A stretch of 19,314 nucleotides of DNA from CAZXDS01 sp964639525. GTDB taxonomy: Bacteria > Bacteroidota > Ignavibacteria > Ignavibacteriales > Melioribacteraceae. The DNA lies in assembly GCA_964639525.1 (NCBI GenBank), contig CAZXDS010000045.1, positions 1 through 19,314 of the forward strand, given 5' to 3'. The first letter of the stretch is position 1. Each line of letters begins with the position of its first letter. The position numbers were made by a program, and so were the translations under genes. Under the pieces are notes generated by a model, which was not told the DNA's origin, did not search any database, and saw only the letters and a program-made list of their open reading frames with translations. This document shows, piece after piece, positions 1 to 6,321 of this stretch.

Positions 1-50
1 CGGCCTCTTCGTCCCGAACGAAGCGCGCTACCGGGCTGCGCCACACCCCG
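1..50 (-). tRNA. tRNA-Pro(CGG), 5' portion, cut by the window edge
   Basis: Read on the minus strand from 50 to 1, the sequence has an acceptor 5' strand CGGGGTG, a D-arm with GCGC stems around AGCCCGGTA, and an anticodon arm with stem CTTCG/CGAAG around the loop TTCGGGA. This places CGG at positions 34-36, which decodes the proline codon CCG. The variable region begins (AGGCCG) and then the window ends, so the T-arm and acceptor 3' strand lie outside. The tRNA assignment is firm; the isotype rests on the anticodon and on the CGGGG acceptor start typical of bacterial tRNA-Pro. Confidence 0.93.
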
Positions 51-62
51 AAAATTGAATAG

Positions 63-70
63 CAAAAATA
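63..70 (-). promoter_or_regulatory. Putative -7 element of the tRNA-Pro promoter
   Basis: On the minus strand the octamer TATTTTTG matches the Bacteroidota -7 consensus TAnnTTTG exactly and ends 12 bases before the tRNA 5' end, so transcription would start a few bases upstream of the mature tRNA. The -33 region about 19 bases further up is only TTTTA, a weak match to TTTG. It overlaps a small AATAGCA/TGCTATT hairpin (58-78). Confidence 0.4.
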
Positions 71-118
71 ATGCTATTTGAACTAAAAGTAAAATTTGAG
101 CATTATTAATTTTGATTA

Positions 119-149
119 TTGCATTTAATAATTAAAATAGTTAAATATG
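119..149 (+). promoter_or_regulatory. Possible promoter of the OmpA-family gene
   Basis: TTG at 119-121, a 20-base spacer and TAAATATG at 142-149 give the spacing of a Bacteroidota promoter, with one mismatch to TAnnTTTG. The region is very AT-rich, so a chance match is possible. The 51-209 intergenic stretch otherwise shows only the tRNA promoter and a short hairpin. Confidence 0.3.
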
Positions 150-209
150 TAATCGTAATTATCAAAACAAAAATAAATTAGAATATTCATTAATATGAGG
201 GAGGATAGG

Positions 210-1307
210 ATGAAAAAATTCTTATCGTTTTTAAGTGCGGTACTGTTATTTGCAACATTTTCAACATCTAATGCACAATTAGCTAAAAAGAGCTGGGCAT
301 TTGGTTTTGGGTTTTCATATCCCCATTTGGTAAGCACAAATATTGTTGCTGATAATTCAACTTACGGCGGGTATTTATCAATTCAAAGAAATTTTTCAGA
401 ACATGTCGGTCTTCGTTTCAGAGGCAGTTATAATCACCTCGCTGGGAAACGTACCATACCTGGGGCATCAATTGAAAATAATTTGATCAGCGGCGACATT
501 GACTTGGTTTATTATCTTGCACCTTGTGAAGTTGTTTCTCCGTATTTTAATTTTGGGGTTGGCGGTGTTTACGGATCTTTAAGCGGTCCATACACTACCA
601 CGAGTGATAATTTTACTGATTATCAAGTTAATCTTGGTATTGGTGCTGAGTGGACAGTTGCTCCTAAATGGAAAATTGTTAGTGAACTTGGAATGCACTC
701 GGTTGCAAACAGTTGGGTTGACGGAGTTTACGGAACAACTGGCGGCGGTATTTTTGGTGGAAATACAGATATGTACATGACATTTGATATTGGTGCAAAT
801 TATTATTTTAAACAAGGCGAACCTTCAAAACTTTGCCAATTGTACAACGGACTTGAAACACCTGATAATGTTGACTATGAAAGAATTGAAAATATAGTTA
901 AAAAATATATCCCGAGAGAAGTTATTAAACAAGTTGTAGTTGAAAAACCTGTTGCAGCAGCGATGAATAACAATTGGGTGTTGGTTGGTGCTAATTTTGC
1001 TTTCAACAGTGCATCTCTTAAAAATGAAGCATTCCCTGTATTGTGGCATGCAAATCAAGTTCTTCTTTCTCATCCTGATGTTAGAGTTGAAATTCAAGGT
1101 TATACTGATAATATCGGAAGCGAAAAGAATAACATGAGGTTATCAGTTAAACGTGCTCAAGCTGTTAAGGATTATTTAATGGCTCGCGGTGTTAGTGCAG
1201 ACAGAATGGTTGTTAAAGGATATGGCGAATCAAATCCAATGGCATCTAACAAAACTGCAAAGGGCAGAGCGATGAACAGAAGAATTGAATTCAAAGTATT
1301 GAATTAA
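210..1307 (+). CDS. OmpA-family outer-membrane protein
   Basis: Predicted 365-residue outer-membrane protein that anchors the envelope to peptidoglycan. The start at 210 is preferred over the in-frame ATG at 195 because a strong Shine-Dalgarno (GAGGGAGGA, 197-205) precedes it and the product then opens with a clean signal peptide (MKKFLSFLSAVLLFATF, cleavage near residue 22). Residues about 25-205 contain alternating hydrophobic/aromatic strands and many glycines, as in a small beta-barrel. Residues about 257-365 are the OmpA C-terminal domain, with GYTDNIGSEKNNMRLSVKRA near residue 297 and a terminal NRRIEF; the TD and the R-x-x-x-V-K-x-Y-L region are the usual peptidoglycan-binding signature. 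It is a single gene followed by a strong terminator. The barrel assignment is inferred from composition; the OmpA domain is clear. Confidence 0.92.
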   Translation: MKKFLSFLSAVLLFATFSTSNAQLAKKSWAFGFGFSYPHLVSTNIVADNSTYGGYLSIQRNFSEHVGLRFRGSYNHLAGKRTIPGASIENNLISGDIDLVYYLAPCEVVSPYFNFGVGGVYGSLSGPYTTTSDNFTDYQVNLGIGAEWTVAPKWKIVSELGMHSVANSWVDGVYGTTGGGIFGGNTDMYMTFDIGANYYFKQGEPSKLCQLYNGLETPDNVDYERIENIVKKYIPREVIKQVVVEKPVAAAMNNNWVLVGANFAFNSASLKNEAFPVLWHANQVLLSHPDVRVEIQGYTDNIGSEKNNMRLSVKRAQAVKDYLMARGVSADRMVVKGYGESNPMASNKTAKGRAMNRRIEFKVLN

Positions 1308-1329
1308 AAACAATTCAAAATTATTTATA

Positions 1330-1361
1330 AAAAAAAGAGGCTTTTTTAAGCCTCTTTTTTT
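1330..1361 (+). terminator. Intrinsic terminator of the OmpA-family gene
   Basis: The stem AAAAAAAGAGGCTT pairs with AAGCCTCTTTTTTT around a TTTT loop and ends in a T-run, 22 bases after the stop codon. The A-tract/T-tract symmetry means it could also work on the other strand. Confidence 0.9.
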
Positions 1362-1377
1362 ATGTCTGAAAATATTA

Positions 1378-1410
1378 TTTTTGATTATTGATTTATAATT
1401 CCTATCTTTG
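1378..1410 (+). promoter_or_regulatory. Promoter of the pyr operon
   Basis: TTTTTG (1378-1383), a spacer of exactly 19 bases and TATCTTTG (1403-1410) fit the Bacteroidota housekeeping promoter TTTG-N19/21-TAnnTTTG with no mismatch in the -7 element. Transcription would start near 1415, only a few bases before the PyrR-type RNA loop, giving a leader of roughly 115 nucleotides before pyrR. Confidence 0.72.
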
Positions 1411-1422
1411 TTGGAAATAATA

Positions 1423-1455
1423 TCCTTTAATATTATCCCGTGAGATAAGCAAGGA
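1423..1455 (+). ncRNA. PyrR-binding RNA loop in the pyr operon leader
   Basis: The transcript can fold as a lower stem UCCUU (1423-1427)/AAGGA (1451-1455), an asymmetric internal loop, and an upper stem UUAUC (1433-1437)/GAUAA (1444-1448) closed by the hexaloop CCGUGA (1438-1443). The hexaloop fits the CNGNGA consensus of PyrR binding loops, and the AAGG after the internal loop is also a family feature. It lies between a strong promoter and a pyrR gene, which fits autoregulation: PyrR with UMP/UTP would bind the nascent mRNA. The fold is seen in the sequence; binding is inferred from the family and context. Confidence 0.68.
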
Positions 1456-1494
1456 ATGAAAACAAACAACATAATATATAATAATTAATAGGAA

Positions 1495-1525
1495 CCTCTG
1501 CGACGCGAGTCAATGAGGATTTTTT
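1495..1525 (+). promoter_or_regulatory. Hairpin sequestering the pyrR ribosome binding site
   Basis: CCTC (1495-1498) pairs with GAGG (1515-1518), the Shine-Dalgarno of pyrR. Inside, GAC (1502-1504) pairs with GTC (1509-1511) around a GNRA-type tetraloop GCGA. A run of six T follows (1520-1525). The structure could block translation initiation or act as a weak terminator. The 5' strand of the PyrR loop (ATCCTT, 1422-1427) is also complementary to GAGGAT (1515-1520), so alternative folds are possible. The stem is short, so this is tentative. Confidence 0.4.
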
Positions 1526-1529
1526 GTAT

Positions 1530-2075
1530 ATGGACATTAAAGCAACAATTATCGACAAAGAAGGGCTGTCAAGAACAATTACACGCCTCGCACATGAAAT
1601 ACTTGAAAGAAACAGCGGAACTAAAAATATTGTTTTACTTGGAATGCGAACACGCGGGGAATTTCTTGCAAAACGTATTCGGAAAAAAATTGAAGAAATT
1701 GATAAAACAAAACTGCAACTTGGTGTTTTGGATGTTACACTTTATCGTGATGATTTTAGAACTCGATTGAAACAGCCCGAAGTTTCAGTTACCGACATTA
1801 CTTTTGATATGAATGGAAAAGATATTGTATTGATTGACGACGTACTTTATACCGGAAGGACAACACGGAGTGCAATGAATGCGATTATGGATTTGGGAAG
1901 AGCCCGCACTATCCAACTTTGTGTTTTGATTGATAGAGGTCATAGAGAACTGCCGATTAAAGCCGATTTTGTTGGGAAAAATATTCCAACTTCAATTAAC
2001 GAAGAGATTCGTTTGCAAATGGAAGAAATTGACGGTGAAGATGCTGTTTATCTTGTTGATATTTCAAAAAAATAA
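1530..2075 (+). CDS. pyrR: PyrR: pyr operon attenuator / uracil phosphoribosyltransferase
   Basis: A 181-residue type I phosphoribosyltransferase-fold protein that senses uridine nucleotides and binds pyr mRNA; many members also convert uracil and PRPP to UMP. The PRPP-binding loop is DIVLIDDVLYTGRTTRSAM near residues 92-110, with the expected two aspartates and TGRT. The N-terminal GMRTRGEFLAKRI and the later LIDRGHRELPIKADFVGKN are typical PyrR segments. The length matches the family (about 180). The start ATG at 1530 follows GAGGA at 1515-1519; upstream in-frame TTG (1524) is less likely. First gene of pyrR-pyrB-pyrC, with a 15-base gap to pyrB. The leader RNA loop upstream suggests that it represses its own operon. 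Confidence 0.95.
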   Translation: MDIKATIIDKEGLSRTITRLAHEILERNSGTKNIVLLGMRTRGEFLAKRIRKKIEEIDKTKLQLGVLDVTLYRDDFRTRLKQPEVSVTDITFDMNGKDIVLIDDVLYTGRTTRSAMNAIMDLGRARTIQLCVLIDRGHRELPIKADFVGKNIPTSINEEIRLQMEEIDGEDAVYLVDISKK

Positions 2076-2090
2076 TTAAAGAGAAAATTT

Positions 2091-3011
2091 ATGGGTTTAT
2101 CAAGTAAACATTTAATTGGTCTGCATAATGTTCCCACTGAAGATATTCAATTAATTTTGGATACTGCACGAACATTCAGGGAAGTTTTGGAAAGACCGAT
2201 AAAAAAGGTCCCGACACTTCAGGGCAAAACTATATTAAATCTTTTTTATGAAAATTCCACTCGTACGCGATTATCATTTGAACTTGCAGAAAAAAGATTA
2301 TCTGCAGATACGATTAATTTCTCCAAAGCCGGCAGTAGTTCAAGTAAGGGCGAATCTTTTAAGGACACAATAAAAAACATTGAAGCGATGAAAATCGATT
2401 TGGTAATTGTCCGGCACGAATCCGCCGGAGTCCCACTTTACCTTACTAAAGTTACAAACGCAAGTATTATCAATGCCGGAGACGGACGACATGAGCATCC
2501 TACACAAGCTTTGTTAGATATGTATTCCATTCGAGAAAAAACAAATAAAATAAAGGGCTTAAAAGTTTGTATTGTCGGCGATATTTCTCATAGTCGTGTA
2601 GCTTTGTCCAATATTTTCGGATTAACCACACTTGGTGCAAAAGTTTCTATCTGCGGTCCTGCAACAATGATTCCCAAAGGGATAGAATCGTTCGGTGTAA
2701 AAGTTTATAATAATATTGATAAAGCAATGCAAGAACACGATGTTTTGAATGTCCTGCGAATTCAATTGGAAAGAAAAGCAGGCAGCACATTTCCTTCATT
2801 GAGGGAATATCATAATTATTTTGGAATTACTTCCGAGCGAATTGAAAAAAATAATCCCGATATATTAATTCTACACCCGGGACCAATTAACAGAGGTGTT
2901 GAACTCTCTTCTGACGTTGCCGATGGTCCCTATCAAATTATTCTTGACCAAGTTACAAATGGTGTCGCAGTCAGAATGGCTGTGCTTTATTTATTAGGAA
3001 CAATGCAATAA
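2091..3011 (+). CDS. pyrB: Aspartate carbamoyltransferase catalytic subunit
   Basis: This 306-residue cytoplasmic enzyme joins carbamoyl phosphate and L-aspartate to give N-carbamoyl-aspartate, the second step of pyrimidine synthesis. The carbamoyl-phosphate loop ENSTRTRLSFE lies near residues 54-64, GDGRHEHPTQALLD near 130-143, and HPGPINRGVE near 262-271, all intact catalytic signatures. The length is normal for the catalytic chain. No pyrI regulatory subunit is present in the window, which fits a class in which PyrB acts with a dihydroorotase or alone. A weak AGAG ribosome binding site precedes the ATG. It is 15 bases after pyrR and 9 bases before pyrC, so the three genes are surely co-transcribed. 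Confidence 0.97.
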   Translation: MGLSSKHLIGLHNVPTEDIQLILDTARTFREVLERPIKKVPTLQGKTILNLFYENSTRTRLSFELAEKRLSADTINFSKAGSSSSKGESFKDTIKNIEAMKIDLVIVRHESAGVPLYLTKVTNASIINAGDGRHEHPTQALLDMYSIREKTNKIKGLKVCIVGDISHSRVALSNIFGLTTLGAKVSICGPATMIPKGIESFGVKVYNNIDKAMQEHDVLNVLRIQLERKAGSTFPSLREYHNYFGITSERIEKNNPDILILHPGPINRGVELSSDVADGPYQIILDQVTNGVAVRMAVLYLLGTMQ

Positions 3012-3020
3012 AGGTAAAAT

Positions 3021-4304
3021 ATGAAACTACTTCTTAAAGATATACGATTATTAAATCCCGAACAGAAATTAGATGAAATAAATAATGTCTTAATTGAAAA
3101 TGGGATAATTACAAAAATTGGAAATATACAGGGAAGCGATGCGGATAAAGTTTTGGAATTAAAAGGTAAAATTGCAGTACCCGGATTTTATGATATGCAT
3201 GTGCATTTAAGAGAACCGGGACGCGAAGACGAAGAAACAATTCTTTCAGGCAGCAATGCCGCTGCTGCCGGAGGATTTACAGGAATTGCCTGTATGCCGA
3301 ATACAAATCCGACAATTGATTCCGCTGAAGTAGTAACCTCAATAATTGGAAAATCAAAAAATCATCTTGTTGATGTTAACCCGATTGGTGCTGTAACAAT
3401 TGGGCGTAAAGGAGAGACATTAGCTCCGTTTGCAGAACTTACAGATGCCGGTGCAGTTGCGTTTTCCGATGACGGCACTGCCGTAAAAACAGCCGAAATT
3501 GTTAGGCACGCTTTGGAATATTTATCAATGCACAACGCTCTGCTAATTGAACATTGCGAGGACGAATCACTTTCAGGAGGCTCGATGAATGAAAGTGAAA
3601 TTTCTACTCTTCTCGGTTTGCCTCCAATTCCTTCCGTAGCTGAAGATTTAATAATTATGCGTGATATTCAAATTGCCGAATATACAAAAGGCAGAATTCA
3701 CATTGCACATATCAGCACAAAAAACGGTGTGCAGTTAGTTCGTAATGCCAAAGCAAGAGGTTTGAATGTTACGGCGGAAGCAACTCCGCATCACTTTTCA
3801 CTAACGGACGATTCACTGAAAATGTACGACACAAACTTTAAAATGAGTCCTCCTTTAAGACAGCAGGAAGATGTTGAGGCAATTATTGAGGGACTAAAAG
3901 ATGGAACTATTGATTGTATTGCCAGTGATCATGCACCTCATTCAATTGAAGAAAAGGAAATGGAATTTATATACGCGCCGAATGGTATTATCGGTCTTGA
4001 AACTCAATTAGGATTGTCGATTAGCGAATTGGTTAATAAAGGATATTTAACACTCGAACAATTAGTTGAAAAACTATCAATCAATCCGAGAAAAATTTTA
4101 AATTTACCAATTCCTAAATTTGAAATCGGCAAAAAAGCTAATATGACTGTAATGGATACTGAAATTATTTGGACAGTTGACGTTAAAAGATTTAAATCCA
4201 AATCGAAAAATTCTCCATTTAATAACCGACTATTAACAGGAAAGTCTGTTGCGGTAATTAATAACGGACAATTATTTTTTGAAGATGAATTTAGTAGAAT
4301 ATAG
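3021..4304 (+). CDS. pyrC: Dihydroorotase, multifunctional-complex type
   Basis: This 427-residue zinc amidohydrolase catalyses the reversible cyclisation of carbamoyl-aspartate to dihydroorotate, the step after PyrB. Metal-binding and substrate residues are visible: DMHVHLREPG with H60, H62 and R64; SDDGTAV near 152-158 with the bridging aspartate of class I enzymes; HCED; HIAHIST; and DHAPH with the catalytic aspartate. The length fits class I dihydroorotase, not the shorter E. coli form. An AAGG lies 6 bases before the ATG. The gene ends in TAG at 4302-4304, inside the 11-bp duplication left by the adjacent mobile element, so the reading frame was not shortened by the insertion. Confidence 0.96.
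   Translation: MKLLLKDIRLLNPEQKLDEINNVLIENGIITKIGNIQGSDADKVLELKGKIAVPGFYDMHVHLREPGREDEETILSGSNAAAAGGFTGIACMPNTNPTIDSAEVVTSIIGKSKNHLVDVNPIGAVTIGRKGETLAPFAELTDAGAVAFSDDGTAVKTAEIVRHALEYLSMHNALLIEHCEDESLSGGSMNESEISTLLGLPPIPSVAEDLIIMRDIQIAEYTKGRIHIAHISTKNGVQLVRNAKARGLNVTAEATPHHFSLTDDSLKMYDTNFKMSPPLRQQEDVEAIIEGLKDGTIDCIASDHAPHSIEEKEMEFIYAPNGIIGLETQLGLSISELVNKGYLTLEQLVEKLSINPRKILNLPIPKFEIGKKANMTVMDTEIIWTVDVKRFKSKSKNSPFNNRLLTGKSVAVINNGQLFFEDEFSRI
4294..4304 (+). repeat. Left copy of an 11-bp target-site duplication
   Basis: GTAGAATATAG here, containing the pyrC stop codon, recurs exactly at 4547-4557 on the other side of the MITE-like element. If the AG shared with the element end is not counted, the duplication is 9 bp. 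Confidence 0.75.
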
Positions 4305-4546
4305 CAATTCAGAGTCAAATAATACAGCTTTCAATATTAAATTTTTATTGTAGAACAAACCTTCCGGTTTGTTCATTGTTAAATGTAGAAAAAACTTTGA
4401 TAAACAGCAGTAAAGTTTCTTTTTAAAAAAATAAAAAAATAAACCGACTGTTCGCAGAACTCTTTGAGGAAAGTCGGTTCTACAATTTTCATTTAATGTT
4501 GTAAATAATTGCTACTGTTAGTTTTAATTTTGACTCTGAATCGCTG
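4305..4546. mobile_element. MITE/REPIN-like element, copy A, with terminal inverted repeats
   Basis: The ends are AGCAATTCAGAGTCAAA (4303-4319) and TTTGACTCTGAATCGCT (4529-4545), inverted repeats with one mismatch over 17 bases. They are flanked by the direct repeat GTAGAATATAG at 4294-4304 and 4547-4557, as expected after transposition. The element encodes no protein. Inside are two related hairpin units in opposite orientation: 4347-4376 (stem GAACAAACC/GGTTTGTTC, loop TTCC) and 4439-4486 (stem AACCGACT/AGTCGGTT). The second loop carries an 18-bp insertion absent from copy B. A third, weaker hairpin, AAACTTT/AAAGTTT, lies between them. The hairpins may double as a terminator for the pyr operon. 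No transposase is seen, so movement would need one from elsewhere. Confidence 0.75.
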
Positions 4547-4557
4547 GTAGAATATAG
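4547..4557 (+). repeat. Right copy of the 11-bp target-site duplication
   Basis: GTAGAATATAG repeats the 3' end of pyrC (4294-4304) exactly. The sequence after it (ATAGTTAGG) would have followed pyrC before the insertion. Confidence 0.75.
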
Positions 4558-4607
4558 ATAGTTAGGTGAAGTCAAAAATCGCATTTGCTTGAATTATATT
4601 GGGTATG

Positions 4608-4629
4608 GCTGAGTTCTAATTAACTCAGC
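4608..4629 (+). terminator. Hairpin, possible original pyr operon terminator
   Basis: GCTGAGTT (4608-4615) pairs perfectly with AACTCAGC (4622-4629) around a 6-base loop. The tail ATTACTTTTAC is only moderately T-rich. Before the MITE insertion this hairpin would have been about 60 bases after the pyrC stop. Confidence 0.4.
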
Positions 4630-4652
4630 ATTACTTTTACTATTCCAAAACA

Positions 4653-4742
4653 CACCGTCATTCCGTGATGTTCTTACACGGAATCTCATGATGTGTCCAG
4701 GATGCTGAAATAATCCGGCAACTGCCGGATAGCATGACAGTG
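4653..4742. repeat. Nested palindromic repeat element
   Basis: An outer stem CAC-GTCAT (4653-4661)/ATGAC-GTG (4734-4742) encloses two hairpins: ATTCCGTG (4660-4667)/CACGGAAT (4677-4684) and ATCCGGCA (4713-4720)/TGCCGGAT (4723-4730). It resembles the 'CCGTCATTCC...' intergenic palindromes scattered in many bacterial genomes. There is no second copy in this window, so its repeat status is inferred. The rest of the 4305-4970 gap shows no gene. Confidence 0.5.
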
Positions 4743-4970
4743 CCTCTATGTTAGCTATAGTCTTTTTTAAAATTAAGTATGCTGATATTATTAGAACTAA
4801 GCCATTCGTTGTAAAATCATTTTATTATTAATTTTTTTTTCTAAATTTATATTCACATTGTTTACTTTCTAATACATAACAATAATATTATGTTTAAAAA
4901 TAAGACTATTTGGTTATATAGTTAGTGGCACACTAATTGAAGCTATTCTATAAAAATTTGGAGGATAAAA

Positions 4971-5813
4971 ATGAAATATTTAAAAATATTTATTGCCTTA
5001 GTCGTAATAATTTTGCTGTCAAGTTGTTCAAGTAATAATAATCCTGTTGTTGATACTACACCTCCGGCAGCTCCGACAAATGTTAAAACAGTGGTAAGAG
5101 ATAATGAAGTTGATATTCTTTGGGATTATAATAACGAATCGGACGTAGCCGGTTACAATGTTTATTATGCCAGTTCATATCAAGGAAAATATACTCTTCT
5201 CGGCTCAACAGAACAAAACTTTTATGTTGATTCGGATGCAAGAAATGGTGAACTATGGTATTATGCGGTTGTTGCTTATGATTTAAGCGGTAACGAGAGC
5301 GAATTGAGTTATGATGAAGTTTATGGTGCCCCGCGTCCCGAAGGAATGAATCAATCTGTTTTTGACTTTAAAAATTTTCCCAATACTTCGGGTTATGATT
5401 TTAGTGAGTTTACCGTTATCCCGTTCGATGTGAATGATGGAACTTTTTCGGCGGATTTCTTTTTTGAAAATGATAACGGAAATTATTATTTAAATGTTTG
5501 GACCGATACTGAAATTCAGGATATGGGCGCAACAAGCGATATTTATGATATCCCATTTGCTCCAATTACAGGCTGGGTTCCGCTAATACAAGGCGACAAT
5601 GTAAAATATGTTAATGCTCAAGCCGGACATACTTATGTGGTTTTTACTTGGGATAATCATTTTGCGAAAATTAGAATTAAAACTATTACGACAGAAAGAG
5701 CTATTTTTGATTGGACTTATCAATTAATTGAAGGGGAACAGCAATTGAAACCAACTGTGAGAACCGGACGCGTTGGAATTGCACACAATGTTTTGAAAAA
5801 TTCAGGAAAGTAA
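4971..5813 (+). CDS. Lipoprotein with a fibronectin type III domain
   Basis: This 280-residue protein opens with MKYLKIFIALVVIILLSSC, a lipoprotein signal peptide with lipobox LSSC and lipid-modified Cys19. After a short Ser/Asn linker, residues about 30-115 form an FN3 domain: PPAAPTNVKTV, then DILWDYNNESDVAGYNVYYA and WYYAVVAYDLSGNESE are the usual strands. Residues about 120-280 (FDFKNFPNTSGYDFSEF onward, rich in aromatic residues) are not a family I recognise. It is probably exposed on the outer membrane or periplasmic side. The Shine-Dalgarno GGAGGA lies at 4960-4965. A DUF4783-like gene follows after 53 bases and then the large kinase, so the three may be co-transcribed, but no functional link is shown. 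Confidence 0.85.
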   Translation: MKYLKIFIALVVIILLSSCSSNNNPVVDTTPPAAPTNVKTVVRDNEVDILWDYNNESDVAGYNVYYASSYQGKYTLLGSTEQNFYVDSDARNGELWYYAVVAYDLSGNESELSYDEVYGAPRPEGMNQSVFDFKNFPNTSGYDFSEFTVIPFDVNDGTFSADFFFENDNGNYYLNVWTDTEIQDMGATSDIYDIPFAPITGWVPLIQGDNVKYVNAQAGHTYVVFTWDNHFAKIRIKTITTERAIFDWTYQLIEGEQQLKPTVRTGRVGIAHNVLKNSGK

Positions 5814-5866
5814 ATTTGTATTTAATTGTTTCTTTGAAATTATAAATAGTATTTTACTATTAGCCA

Positions 5867-6307
5867 ATGAAAAAAAAATATAAATACAGAAAATTTATTG
5901 CGTTTTTAATCTTTTTTATAATTGCTTCCTCGCTTTCCGTTGGGCAAACACAGCGTAGGGAAAAGAGGGAAATAAGTAATATATTTCACAAGATTGAAAG
6001 AAGTATTAATAACAGTTCTGCAAATGGGATTTCGGATTATTTTTATGATCGGGTTTTTATCAGTCTTCCTAATAACAAAAGCAATTATTTTAGCAGCAAT
6101 CAACTTTTTTATCTTTTGAAAGATTATTTTTCGACTCACAACATTATGTATTTTGCATTTGATAAAGTCTCTATTTCCGGCACAAATCCTTTCGGCTACG
6201 GGAGTGCTACTTATGAACATCTGGGGATAAGAAAAAACTCCACTATTTATGTCTCGCTCAGTAAGTTTGGACATAACTGGCGAATTACTAAATTTGTTGT
6301 TAATTAA
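5867..6307 (+). CDS. Secreted DUF4783-like protein
   Basis: A 146-residue protein with a basic start (MKKKYKYRK), a hydrophobic stretch (FIAFLIFFIIASSLSVG) and likely cleavage near residue 26, so it is exported. The mature part has the pattern of Bacteroidota DUF4783 proteins: an amphipathic helix (IFHKIERSINNSSANGIS), then YFYDRVFISLPNNKSNYFSS, a helix (NQLFYLLKDYFSTH), and strands ending in WRITKFVVN. Such proteins look like small NTF2-like folds of unknown function. The length fits. The ribosome binding site is poor. It is 53 bases after the lipoprotein gene and only 14 bases before the kinase gene, so co-transcription with the kinase is likely. The family call is from memory of the pattern. 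Confidence 0.75.
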   Translation: MKKKYKYRKFIAFLIFFIIASSLSVGQTQRREKREISNIFHKIERSINNSSANGISDYFYDRVFISLPNNKSNYFSSNQLFYLLKDYFSTHNIMYFAFDKVSISGTNPFGYGSATYEHLGIRKNSTIYVSLSKFGHNWRITKFVVN

Positions 6308-6321
6308 ACATTTTTCCCGAC

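Noticed and set aside
58..78. AATAGCA/TGCTATT hairpin as a terminator
   Set aside because: The stem is AT-rich, has no T-run, and overlaps the putative tRNA promoter; no gene ends just upstream.
1513..1770. A plus-strand reading frame starting at ATG 1513
   Set aside because: It overlaps pyrR in another frame, and its product has no recognisable pattern; the ATG lies within the pyrR ribosome binding site.
4303..4557. CRISPR or tandem array from the repeated hairpins
   Set aside because: The units are two, in opposite orientation, with unequal spacing and no cas genes; a mobile palindromic element explains them better.
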